From Candidatus Symbiothrix sp. (GTDB lineage: Bacteria; Bacteroidota; Bacteroidia; Bacteroidales; Azobacteroidaceae): a stretch of DNA of 44,614 nucleotides. A program made the translations under genes and the position numbers. This document shows positions 1 to 10,196 of this stretch, piece after piece; position 1 is the first letter of the stretch, and every line of letters begins with the position of its first letter. Below the pieces are notes generated by a model, which did not search any database, had not been told where the DNA came from, and worked only from the letters and a program-made list of their open reading frames with translations. Location: assembly GCA_031261285.1 (NCBI GenBank), contig JAISKM010000147.1, positions 1-44,614 of the forward strand. Reading direction: 5' to 3'.

Positions 1-20
1 AAAATAAAAATGAATAAAAT

Positions 21-929
21 ATGAAAAAGTTTAGCATTATAACCGTACAGAACATAGAAATTTCCATTGCAACGGAAAACAATGACGATTACATTTGCCT
101 TACCGATATGGTAAAAGGTCAGGAGGGCGAAGACCATATTCGCAATTGGATGCGCAACCGCAATACAATTGAGTTTCTTGGCGCTTGGGAGATGCTGCAC
201 AACCCGACATTTAAAGGTGTCGAATTCGACACCTTTTTGCACGAAGCAGGTGCAAACCGTTTTAATATGACGCCTCGCAAATGGATTGAGGCGACCAACG
301 CTATCGGTATGATTTCCAAAGCAGGACGAAACGGTGGAACGTATGCTCATAAGGATATTGCATTTGAGTTTGGTTCGTGGCTCAGTCCTGTGTTTAAACT
401 CTATTTGATTACTGAATATCAACGCCTTAAAGAAGCCGAAACCAATCCAATGCTTGGTGAATGGAATGTGAAACGAGTACTTAGCAAAGTAAATTATACG
501 CTTCATACCGATGCCGTACGCGACTTTGTAATTCCCAAAATTGATGTTGAACGCGAAAAGGCGTACGCTTACGCCGACGAGGCAGATATGCTTAATCTTG
601 CATTGTGGAGTTGCACTGCCAAACAATGGCGCGAAGCAAATTCTGAACACGCAAAAAAAGGTTTAAATATACGCGATACGGCAAGTATCAACGAATTAGT
701 AGTCATGGCAAATCTCGAATCGTTTAATGCTGAACTCCTGAAACGGGAAATGGACAAAGCCGTGCGCTATGCTTGCCTGCACGAAATGGCACAACAACAA
801 CTAACCCGCCTCAATGGCATAGATGCTGAAAAGGGATTTAGAAAATTGGAGGCGAAAAATGTTGTTGGTAAAAATGCGTGTTTTTATTCCCACTCAATCG
901 TGGCGGGCGGTTTGGAACTGATGTCGTAG
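21..929 (+). CDS. KilA-N domain-containing protein
   Basis: A 302-residue protein. Residues about 5-140 match the KilA-N (APSES-related) DNA-binding family found in phages and in Bacteroidetes chromosomes: a short N-terminal strand region, then [17 protein letters not shown], a W-I-E-x-TNAIG segment and [19 protein letters not shown], which are the conserved blocks. The family is thought to bind nucleic acid, often in phage or mobile DNA, but the role of this chromosomal type is unknown. The rest is a helical region with the usual LNxALxxxTAKQW-like block (here [14 protein letters not shown]). The last ~16 residues are encoded antisense to the 3' end of guaA, an overlap of 46 bases, so the natural C-terminus may have been lost or extended by readthrough. 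No clear promoter is visible in the 20 bases before it. Family is confident; function is not. Confidence 0.85.
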   Translation: MKKFSIITVQNIEISIATENNDDYICLTDMVKGQEGEDHIRNWMRNRNTIEFLGAWEMLHNPTFKGVEFDTFLHEAGANRFNMTPRKWIEATNAIGMISKAGRNGGTYAHKDIAFEFGSWLSPVFKLYLITEYQRLKEAETNPMLGEWNVKRVLSKVNYTLHTDAVRDFVIPKIDVEREKAYAYADEADMLNLALWSCTAKQWREANSEHAKKGLNIRDTASINELVVMANLESFNAELLKREMDKAVRYACLHEMAQQQLTRLNGIDAEKGFRKLEAKNVVGKNACFYSHSIVAGGLELMS

Positions 930-2404
930 ACCACGCGATTCACGCCCCGCACTTTGTTGATGATTTCGTTGGACACTTTGGCGAGAAATTCGTAGGGGAG
1001 ATGTGACCAATCTGCTGTCATGGCGTCTGTGGAAGTTACAGCACGTAGCGCGACTGCATTTTCATACGTGCGTTCGTCGCCCATCACGCCCACCGATTGC
1101 ACGGGCAACAAAATTACGCCTGCTTGCCACACTTGGTCGTAGAGGTTCCAATCACGCAAACCTTGAATGAAAATATCGTCCGCTTCCTGTAAAATACGCA
1201 CTTTTTCGGGAGTGATGGCACCCAAAATACGCACGCCCAAACCCGGTCCCGGGAAAGGATGACGTTTAATCAAATGCTCTTTCATACCCAATTCGCGCCC
1301 TACCCGACGCACTTCGTCTTTGAACAGCAGTCGCAGAGGCTCAACGAGTTGCAGATTCATTTTTTCGGGCAATCCACCCACATTGTGGTGCGATTTAATC
1401 ACCATTCCGGTGATCGACAGCGATTCAATAATATCGGGATAAATGGTGCCTTGCGCGAGCCATTTGATGTCTTTCAGTTTTTTTGCCTCTTGGTCGAAAA
1501 TGTCGATGAAGCCTTTGCCGATGATTTTACGCTTTTTTTCGGGTTCGGTCACGCCGTCCAATGCCTTGTAAAAATAATCTTTGGCGTCAATTCCGAGTAC
1601 GTTCAAACCCAAATGCGCGTAGTCTTCGAGCACTTTTTCAAACTCATTTTTGCGCAGCAAACCGTTGTCCACAAAGATACACGTCAGATTTTTGCCAATC
1701 GCTTTATTGAGCAGCACCGCACTCACAGAGGAGTCTACCCCACCCGACAGTGCCAGAATCACTTTGTCGTCGCCTATTTTGTCTTGCAGTAATTTAACCG
1801 TTGAATCAATAAAATTCGCCGGTGTCCAATCTTTTTTGGCGTTGCAGATCGTCAAAAAGTTATCCAAAAGCGTCGTACCTATCTCTGTATGAAACACTTC
1901 CGGATGGAACTGCACGCCCCAAGTTGGTTCGCCCTCAATGCGATAGGCGGCATTTTTCACGTCTGCCGTTTCTGCAATAGCCGTAAAATTCGCGGGCATT
2001 TGCGTGATGGTATCGCCGTGTGACATCCATACTTGCGAATCGGCAGGGATAGTTTGCATCAGCGCATCGTCTTTTTTGACGGGTGTCAACACCGCACGAC
2101 CGTATTCACTGCTATCGCCTTTTTCCACTTTGCCACCGCTGCTATAAGCCAGATACTGAGCACCATAGCAGATTCCCAACACCGGATAATTGCCTCGAAG
2201 CGCAGACAAATCCGGCTTAAACGCCTCCGCATCATTCACCGAAAACGGACTTCCCGACAAAATCACGCCAATCACGGACACATCATCGACCGGAAACTTA
2301 TTGTACGGCACAATTTCGCAATACATATTGAGTTCGCGCAACCGGCGACCAATTAATTGAGTCGTTTGCGAGCCAAAATCCAAAATAACAATTTTTTCGA
2401 GCAT
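884..2404 (-). CDS. guaA: GMP synthase (glutamine-hydrolysing)
   Basis: Converts XMP, ATP and glutamine to GMP in the last step of guanine nucleotide synthesis, in the cytoplasm. The N-terminal class I glutamine amidotransferase domain (about 1-190) has the nucleophile C79 in GICYGAQ and the H167/E169 pair in FHPEVFH. The ATP pyrophosphatase domain follows with the P-loop SGGVDSS at 220-226, and the C-terminal dimerisation domain ends in the family signature KPPATIEWE. At 506 residues it is full length. I chose the ATG at 2404 over the in-frame ATG at 2422: Bacteroidetes homologues begin M-x-EKI, and the promoter at 2431-2438 would leave almost no leader for the upstream codon. It is convergent with the KilA-N gene and divergent from the beta-galactosidase. 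Confidence 0.97.
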   Translation of the reverse strand: MLEKIVILDFGSQTTQLIGRRLRELNMYCEIVPYNKFPVDDVSVIGVILSGSPFSVNDAEAFKPDLSALRGNYPVLGICYGAQYLAYSSGGKVEKGDSSEYGRAVLTPVKKDDALMQTIPADSQVWMSHGDTITQMPANFTAIAETADVKNAAYRIEGEPTWGVQFHPEVFHTEIGTTLLDNFLTICNAKKDWTPANFIDSTVKLLQDKIGDDKVILALSGGVDSSVSAVLLNKAIGKNLTCIFVDNGLLRKNEFEKVLEDYAHLGLNVLGIDAKDYFYKALDGVTEPEKKRKIIGKGFIDIFDQEAKKLKDIKWLAQGTIYPDIIESLSITGMVIKSHHNVGGLPEKMNLQLVEPLRLLFKDEVRRVGRELGMKEHLIKRHPFPGPGLGVRILGAITPEKVRILQEADDIFIQGLRDWNLYDQVWQAGVILLPVQSVGVMGDERTYENAVALRAVTSTDAMTADWSHLPYEFLAKVSNEIINKVRGVNRVVYDISSKPPATIEWE

Positions 2405-2430
2405 AATTTTTTGTTCAAACATATTTTTTG

Positions 2431-2486
2431 CAAAGATACGAAAAATTGTTTTACAACCGGTCGTAAAATAATTTTTCGTATCTTTG
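2431..2486. promoter_or_regulatory. Divergent overlapping promoters in a 17-bp inverted repeat (guaA / beta-galactosidase)
   Basis: Positions 2431-2447 and 2470-2486 are perfect 17-base inverted copies. Each carries a Bacteroidetes -7 element TATCTTTG (2438 to 2431 on the minus strand for guaA; 2479-2486 on the plus strand for the galactosidase). The 22-base centre is itself partly symmetrical (GTTTTAC ... GTAAAAT). The two promoters point away from each other and share DNA where each -33 region should lie, so the two polymerases probably compete. Seen directly; use in vivo is inferred. Confidence 0.75.
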
Positions 2487-2490
2487 CATC

Positions 2491-5677
<3,187 letters not shown>

Positions 5678-5690
5678 TAAGATATAAACG

Positions 5691-6926
5691 ATGAGTATAA
5701 AGCGTATAATTGGAGCAATGGTAGCATTAATACTGTTGTTTCCTCTGGGAGAACTTTCAGCAAAGGATAAAAAGGAAATAAAGAAAACCGACCGGGAGTT
5801 GTGGTGTGATGCCTTGTATCGCATGGCAGCTCCCGTGTTGAGCAACATGAGCGAGGGCAAACTCCAGCAGAATATGTTGGTCGAATTAAGCCCGGCATGG
5901 GACGGTCGTGATAAGCGGGTGACTTACATGGAGGCGTTTGGACGGCTGATGGCAGGATTGGCTCCCTGGTTGGCTTTGCCGGACGACGCTACACCGGAGG
6001 GCAAACAGCGGAAACAGTTGCGGGAATGGGCATTGAAGAGTTACGCTCATGCCGTGGACCCGGATAGCCCCGATTATTTGCTGTGGCGAAAAGAAAATCA
6101 GCCGTTGGTGGATGCCGCGTATATCGCGGATAGTTTCCTGCGGGCATACGATCAATTATGGTTGCCGCTGGATGAGGGGACGAAAACGCGTTATGTGGAG
6201 GAGTTCAAACAACTGCGCCGGGTGGATCCGCCTTACAACAACTGGTTGCTTTTTTCGGCTACGGTTGAGACATTTCTGATGAAAGCCGGTGCAGGTGCCG
6301 ATAAATACCGCATCAGTTCTGCCTTACACAAAATAGATGAATGGTATGTGGGCGATGGCTGGTATGCCGACGGACCGCATTTCGCGTTCGATTATTACAA
6401 CAGTTTTGTGATTCACCCCATGTATGTGGAGTGTTTGGAGGTGGTCACTGACCGGAAACAGATTGCGCCTCGTGCCCGCTATGAAACGGCGGTGAAACGG
6501 ATGCAACGTTTTGGTATCATCTTGGAACGGTTAATCTCTCCCGAAGGCACGTTCCCGGTGTTCGGGCGCTCCATCACCTATCGTTCGGGGGCTTTGCAAG
6601 CATTGGCTTTGCTGGCTTTGAAAGAGCAACTCCCCCAAGAATTGAGCAATGGACAGGTGCGTGCCGGCATGACGGCGGTTGTTGGACGGATGTTCGCATC
6701 CGGTCAAAATTTTAATGCCGGTGGATTTTTAACACTTGGCTTTAATGGCTCTCAACCCAATATCTCGGATAGTTACACCAACAATGGCAGTCTATACCTT
6801 GCCTCGCTGGCTTTTCTGCCTTTGGGATTGCCGGCAGATCATCCGTTCTGGACAGCTCCTGCCGAAATGTGGACATCGAAAAAAGCATGGGGCGGCGAAC
6901 CGTTTCCGAGAGATCATGTTTACTAA
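5691..6926 (+). CDS. DUF2264 domain-containing secreted protein
   Basis: A 411-residue protein with a signal peptide (MSIKRIIGAMVALILLFPLGELSA) followed by a DUF2264 domain over nearly all the mature chain. Recognisable blocks are the YMEAFGRLMAGLAPWL region near residue 80, DPPYNNWLLFSA near 180, GDGWYADGPHFAFDYYNSFVIHP near 220-245 and the C-terminal WTAPAEMWTSKKAWGGE. DUF2264 members are alpha/alpha-barrel proteins commonly encoded with glycoside hydrolases in Bacteroidetes polysaccharide loci; a glycosidase or lyase role is suspected for the family but not settled here. It lies 13 bases after the beta-galactosidase, so both probably work on the same extracytoplasmic glycan. Family assignment is confident; activity is not. 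Confidence 0.85.
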   Translation: MSIKRIIGAMVALILLFPLGELSAKDKKEIKKTDRELWCDALYRMAAPVLSNMSEGKLQQNMLVELSPAWDGRDKRVTYMEAFGRLMAGLAPWLALPDDATPEGKQRKQLREWALKSYAHAVDPDSPDYLLWRKENQPLVDAAYIADSFLRAYDQLWLPLDEGTKTRYVEEFKQLRRVDPPYNNWLLFSATVETFLMKAGAGADKYRISSALHKIDEWYVGDGWYADGPHFAFDYYNSFVIHPMYVECLEVVTDRKQIAPRARYETAVKRMQRFGIILERLISPEGTFPVFGRSITYRSGALQALALLALKEQLPQELSNGQVRAGMTAVVGRMFASGQNFNAGGFLTLGFNGSQPNISDSYTNNGSLYLASLAFLPLGLPADHPFWTAPAEMWTSKKAWGGEPFPRDHVY

Positions 6927-6984
6927 AAATGCCTGTTTTTGAAAAGTTTACCATTTTTATGAACATTATGTCGCAGTTTTTTGT

Positions 6985-6992
6985 TATCTTTG
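6985..6992 (+). promoter_or_regulatory. Bacteroidetes -7 promoter element before the YtxH operon
   Basis: TATCTTTG lies 34 bases before the YtxH start codon and matches the TAnnTTTG consensus. I could not assign a convincing -33 element. Confidence 0.55.
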
Positions 6993-7026
6993 TAGAAATA
7001 ATTTTACTAATTTAAAATAGAACAAC

Positions 7027-7317
7027 ATGAAAAATTCAGGTTTATTCATTGGATTGGGTATTGGAGTAGTCTTAGGGGCTGCTATCGGCGCGTATTTGGC
7101 ATCTGACGATGAAGCCAAAGCAGAATTGATGGACAACATCAACGACAAAGTAGGCACTGCCAAAGACAAATTGGGCAAATTGGCGGATGAAGGTTTGGAA
7201 AAATTCGGCAAAGTGAAAGAACGGTTGACACAGGCTGCTGAAGAAAAGTATGCCGAAGCTAAAGTAAAGGTAGCTGAGGCAGAAGGACTTATTGCAGAAG
7301 CTAAACACAACCATTAA
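7027..7317 (+). CDS. YtxH domain-containing small membrane protein
   Basis: A 96-residue protein with one glycine-rich membrane helix at about 6-26 (LFIGLGIGVVLGAAIGAYLAS) followed by the DDEAKAEL motif and a long charged amphipathic helix, the layout of the YtxH/gas-vesicle-like family. Such proteins are often stress-induced and membrane-associated; no enzymatic role is known. It is the first gene of a three-gene unit (gaps of 2 and 6 bases) that ends at the terminator at 8048-8080. Confidence 0.8.
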   Translation: MKNSGLFIGLGIGVVLGAAIGAYLASDDEAKAELMDNINDKVGTAKDKLGKLADEGLEKFGKVKERLTQAAEEKYAEAKVKVAEAEGLIAEAKHNH

Positions 7318-7319
7318 TC

Positions 7320-7691
7320 ATGGAACCGGAATATAAATTAGGAGAAATTCTAACTTTGCTGAAAATTGACCTGCTTGATTTGGGGGCTACAAAGTTGGAA
7401 CTGCTGAAGTTGCAGACGTTTGAAAAATCGTCGCGACTTGGCTCGTTGATTTTGTGGGGATTCATCGTGATCAATCTGATTTTTTTCGCCTCGCTGTTTG
7501 CTTTCATCGCTTTGGGCTTTTTGTTCAGCGATTGGGTCGGTGATCATGCAGGTGGATTTGGCTTAGTTGTACTGCTCTATTTGGTTATTTTAGGAATTTT
7601 GTTGGTGTTTCGCAAGGGCATTTGCACCTGGATTCAAAACAAACTCCTGACCGAACTGGATCCGAATTTAGCAAAAGAAACCGAAAAATAA
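7320..7691 (+). CDS. Holin-like (DUF1469 / phage holin superfamily III type) membrane protein
   Basis: A 123-residue protein with an N-terminal amphipathic helix (about 8-40), two membrane helices at about 47-68 and 77-98, and a charged C-terminus. This is the layout of the YqjE-like family named phage holin superfamily III, or DUF1469. In chromosomes it sits beside YtxH-type genes, as here, and is unlikely to be a lytic phage protein. A role in envelope stress is inferred from the neighbourhood only. Confidence 0.65.
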   Translation: MEPEYKLGEILTLLKIDLLDLGATKLELLKLQTFEKSSRLGSLILWGFIVINLIFFASLFAFIALGFLFSDWVGDHAGGFGLVVLLYLVILGILLVFRKGICTWIQNKLLTELDPNLAKETEK

Positions 7692-7697
7692 AACAAC

Positions 7698-8057
7698 ATG
7701 AGTACAAAAAAATTAACTCCGCTGGAGGTCTTGAAAAAGCAAGAAGCGCGCTTAAAAATAGGTGTAAGTGCCTTGACTGAGGTTGTGCACGAAGATTGCA
7801 GGTATTTATACAGTCACATTGGACCGTTGTTGGGTGATTCGGCTTTGGATGCAGTAAGTTCCAAAATGCCACCAATCGTGCAATCGCTGATGAATCGCCG
7901 GCAACCCTGGCAAGAACAACCGGAACCTCAATCGCCGCTGACTCTATTGGCAGCAGGAGCGTTGGAAATCGCGCCGTTTCTGTTAGGATTCGGCAAAGGC
8001 AAGGTTGCTCGTTTTGCGCTTGGATTACTTGCTAAACGGATTTTGAAGAAAAAATAA
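7698..8057 (+). CDS. Conserved hypothetical protein, third gene of the YtxH unit
   Basis: A 119-residue basic protein that I do not recognise by domain. The first ~75 residues look soluble and helical. Residues about 84-112 are rich in Leu, Ala and Gly (LTLLAAGALEIAPFLLGFGKG) and could lie in or on the membrane, before a KRILKKK tail. Similar short genes follow YtxH and holin-like genes in other Bacteroidales as far as I recall. Its stop codon lies inside the terminator stem. Confidence 0.6.
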   Translation: MSTKKLTPLEVLKKQEARLKIGVSALTEVVHEDCRYLYSHIGPLLGDSALDAVSSKMPPIVQSLMNRRQPWQEQPEPQSPLTLLAAGALEIAPFLLGFGKGKVARFALGLLAKRILKKK

Positions 8058-8080
8058 TCCCTTTTTGGGGCTATTTTTTC
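8048..8080 (+). terminator. Intrinsic terminator of the YtxH unit
   Basis: GAAAAAATA (8048-8056) pairs with TATTTTTTC (8072-8080), with an inner CCC/GGG stem and loop, and the 3' arm supplies six T residues. It overlaps the last codons of the upstream gene. Confidence 0.65.
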
Positions 8081-8310
8081 AACAATCCGTAACATATCCT
8101 CAGAATTAGTTGCACATTCAAAAAAAATCAAGACCTTTGCACCAATTCTATGCCGGCGAAGTGTCGTCAATTACATAGAGCGCAAAAAAATATAGCATAC
8201 CTACGGCATGCGGGAATGGTCGACGAACATTAGTTTCTACCGGGCTTTCCATTCCCGACGGAATGGACGGCGGGTTGAGAAAAGCTCTTTCAGGGCATAG
8301 TTCTATCAGA
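8081..8310. repeat. Gene-free gap with REP-like hairpin
   Basis: About 230 bases without a plausible gene. It holds a perfect hairpin CCATTCC-CGAC-GGAATGG at 8249-8266, preceded by a GC-richer stretch with GGCATGCGGGAATGG (8203-8220), which can also pair with the CCATTCCC arm. The composition differs from the flanking AT-rich DNA, which suggests an inserted interspersed repeat. No promoter was identified. Confidence 0.5.
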
Positions 8311-8649
8311 TTACTGCATTTTGCAAGTGCCGTTGAAGACTGCGCCCGGTTCGATTTCGACGGAGCCGGCCACTACATCGCCTGTGAAAACGGATGTTGC
8401 TTTTAGGCAAAGTGTTTCTTTAATTGTTACATTACCTTGAACAGAACCGATTAGGTCGGCATTGGTGCAAAAAATATCGCCAATAACTTCGGCCTGCGGA
8501 CCAATGATGACTTTGCCGCCACATTCGATCAGTCCTTCCACTTTTCCATCAATGCGCAAGTCTTCCTCCGCCTGAATGCTGCCTTTAATCAGCGTGCCTG
8601 TGGTCAATGCGTTGTGCGCAATGCCAGAAGAATTAGTATCTTTACTCAT
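8311..8649 (-). CDS. Bactofilin-family polymer-forming protein
   Basis: A 112-residue protein with the bactofilin (DUF583) right-handed beta-helix core from about residue 18 to 108: GTLIKGSIQAEEDLRIDGKVEGLIECGGKVIIGPQAEVIGDI..., with hydrophobic residues repeating about every six positions. Bactofilins polymerise without nucleotide into membrane-associated filaments that position cell-wall enzymes or appendages. I chose the ATG at 8649, not an in-frame ATG at 8730, because the promoter -7 element (8686 to 8679) lies between them. No peptidase partner (M23 type) is adjacent. It is divergent from folB. Confidence 0.85.
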   Translation of the reverse strand: MSKDTNSSGIAHNALTTGTLIKGSIQAEEDLRIDGKVEGLIECGGKVIIGPQAEVIGDIFCTNADLIGSVQGNVTIKETLCLKATSVFTGDVVAGSVEIEPGAVFNGTCKMQ

Positions 8650-8678
8650 AAATTTCACGTTAATAGTCGTTTCGACTA

Positions 8679-8726
8679 CAAAGGTATAATTTTTTTTGCA
8701 CAACACAAAATAAAATCGTAATTTTG
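8679..8726. promoter_or_regulatory. Divergent overlapping promoters, bactofilin / folB
   Basis: Plus strand: TTTG (8695-8698), 20 bases, then TAATTTTG (8719-8726) before folB. Minus strand: TTTG (8709 to 8706), 19 bases, then TACCTTTG (8686 to 8679) before the bactofilin gene. Both fit the Bacteroidetes -33/-7 consensus, and the two -33 elements lie within 15 bases of each other. Confidence 0.7.
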
Positions 8727-8745
8727 TCAAAAAAATAATGCAACT

Positions 8746-9102
8746 ATGCAGTACTTAGAATTAAAAGAAATGAAATTTCACGCCTACCATGGGGTGATGG
8801 CACAAGAACGAAAAGTTGGAAACACGTATACGGTTGATTTGAAACTCGCGTTCGATTTTTCGCGCGCGATGCAGACCGACGATTTGAACGATACTATCAA
8901 TTATGCGGCTGTGTATGCCCTGATTGACCGGGAAATGGCAATTCCGTCTAATCTCATCGAACATCTGGCTGCGCGTATTTTGGAAAAAATTCATGCGTCG
9001 TTTCCTCAAATTAAGCAACTGGAAATTCGTGTAGCCAAGCAAAATCCCCCTTTTGGTGGCGATGTTAAACAGGCTGCAGTGGTGATTGTGCAGAATTATT
9101 AA
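8746..9102 (+). CDS. folB: Dihydroneopterin aldolase
   Basis: A 118-residue FolB protein that cleaves 7,8-dihydroneopterin to 6-hydroxymethyl-dihydropterin and glycolaldehyde in folate synthesis. Family landmarks are present: the start LELKEMKFHAYHGVMAQERKVG, with Y and H of the FxAYHGV motif and the conserved E, the DLNDTINYAAVY block, LIEHLAARIL, and the C-terminal KQNPPFGGDVKQAAV. Length is normal. It is a single gene from its own promoter; the stretch that follows holds the promoter and RNA region of the large operon. Confidence 0.93.
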   Translation: MQYLELKEMKFHAYHGVMAQERKVGNTYTVDLKLAFDFSRAMQTDDLNDTINYAAVYALIDREMAIPSNLIEHLAARILEKIHASFPQIKQLEIRVAKQNPPFGGDVKQAAVVIVQNY

Positions 9103-9245
9103 ATTTTTCTCGAAGGTTGGCTCTCGTTTGGCAGGGGTTGGCACTGAAAATTTTTGTACCCTCAAATTTTTTAAGGAAAATTTAGATTTCCGCATTGTTT
9201 TTCAAAATAAAAGTTTTAACTTTACGCCCGATATTAATACGGTAA

Positions 9246-9253
9246 TAAATTTG
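9246..9253 (+). promoter_or_regulatory. Candidate promoter -7 element for the phosphosignalling operon or its leader RNA
   Basis: TAAATTTG matches TAnnTTTG, with a weak TTTA 21 bases upstream (9221-9224). It would start transcription near 9260, upstream of the folded RNA at 9309-9483. It is the only consensus element I found between folB and the operon. Confidence 0.4.
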
Positions 9254-9308
9254 CTTATGATATAAAAAACAACATAATGTGCCAATGGTACATTGCAAGA
9301 CATATTAG

Positions 9309-9483
9309 AAAAGCGTTATAGCTTACATTCTGGTGTTGTGAAATCTCGAAAATTTCTATTGATGACCAAGAGTAAAGCGAAGACGCTCACGCTACGGCGT
9401 GGGCTTTATTCATTTTATTTGGTCATCAGGTATTCGAGAACCTCACAGCGCAGATAACTTAGAGTTTTGTCCGCGCTTTTTTT
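9309..9483 (+). ncRNA. Structured RNA candidate upstream of the FHA operon
   Basis: About 175 bases fold as one long interrupted hairpin. Pairings in order from outside: AAAAGCG (9309-9315) with CGCTTTT (9474-9480); TGTGA (9337-9341) with TCACA (9443-9447); CTCGAA (9345-9350) with TTCGAG (9433-9438); ten bases TGATGACCAA (9360-9369) with TTGGTCATCA (9419-9428); AGTAAAGC with GCTTTATT (9371-9378, 9403-9410); CACGC-TACG-GCGTG at the tip (9388-9401). A run of T follows at 9477-9483, and AGCGC/GCGCT (9447-9451, 9473-9477) could form an alternative terminator stem. It may be a stand-alone small RNA, a 6S-like RNA or a leader that attenuates the operon. I could not match it to a named family. Confidence 0.55.
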
Positions 9484-9539
9484 ATGTCTATATATGAAGT
9501 AAAATAACAGATTTATTACAAAAAATAAAAATTAAGATT

Positions 9540-10184
9540 ATGCAAGGATTTAAAAAATGCTCAAATGGACACTATTACAACGATGGTTTGCCACAGTGTC
9601 CTTACTGCTCGGGTGGAGCTACAGGTGACGTCGAAACAAAAACGACTACGGGCGATGCTTCAACGGTATCTACGGGTGGAGGTAGTTCTGATGGTAAGAC
9701 ACAAGTAATTGGTAATTTGGGTACCAATGCTCCAACAACACCCGATGGAGAAACTGTTGGGATGCCGCGTAACAATGCTCCTTCATCCCAACCGTCTAAT
9801 AGAACCGTTTTTATCACTGAAACGCCGGTAGAAACAAACGATGGCCGGGTTCATGTTGTGCCGGGAGTTCGCAGCACTCGTAGATTAGTGGGCTGGTTGG
9901 TTACTTATACATTGGATCCGATGGGCGTTGATTTCAAATTGTATGAAGGCCGGAATATTATCGGACACGATGCAGACTGTAATATCACTGTGGATGATAA
10001 TGTCATGTCCGGTAAACATGCTATTCTTTTGTTTCGTGCGGATAGATATTCACTAACAGACAGTCAATCTTCTAACGGCACATTCGTGAATGATGAAGAT
10101 ATAGACCTTGAGCCACGTTATCTGAATGACGGCGATGTGATTCGCATGGGCAAAACGACATTCAAATTTAGAACTTCACTTTAA
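9540..10184 (+). CDS. Zinc-ribbon plus FHA domain protein
   Basis: A 214-residue cytoplasmic protein and first gene of the block. The N-terminus has a small metal-binding knot, C7-x3-H11 and C20-x2-C23. Residues 25-115 are a Gly/Ser/Thr-rich linker, probably disordered and a likely phosphorylation target. An FHA domain fills about 118-212: the loop GHDADCNI (the usual Arg after Gly is His, H143), S157-x-x-H160 in MSGKH, and the SSNGTFVN loop. FHA domains bind phosphothreonine peptides. It probably docks kinase-phosphorylated partners encoded downstream. The next gene starts 12 bases later. Confidence 0.85.
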   Translation: MQGFKKCSNGHYYNDGLPQCPYCSGGATGDVETKTTTGDASTVSTGGGSSDGKTQVIGNLGTNAPTTPDGETVGMPRNNAPSSQPSNRTVFITETPVETNDGRVHVVPGVRSTRRLVGWLVTYTLDPMGVDFKLYEGRNIIGHDADCNITVDDNVMSGKHAILLFRADRYSLTDSQSSNGTFVNDEDIDLEPRYLNDGDVIRMGKTTFKFRTSL

Positions 10185-10196
10185 TTTTCAAATCGT

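Noticed and set aside
1259..1792. 177-codon plus-strand frame inside guaA
   Set aside because: Lies fully antisense to well-conserved guaA and its translation ([10 protein letters not shown]...) resembles no family; it is a shadow frame.
7320..7691. Prophage holin
   Set aside because: No lysin or other phage gene beside it; the YtxH neighbour indicates the chromosomal DUF1469-type family.
9309..9483. Retron msr/msd RNA or tmRNA
   Set aside because: No reverse transcriptase gene nearby, and no tRNA-like end or tag frame; the fold alone does not support either.
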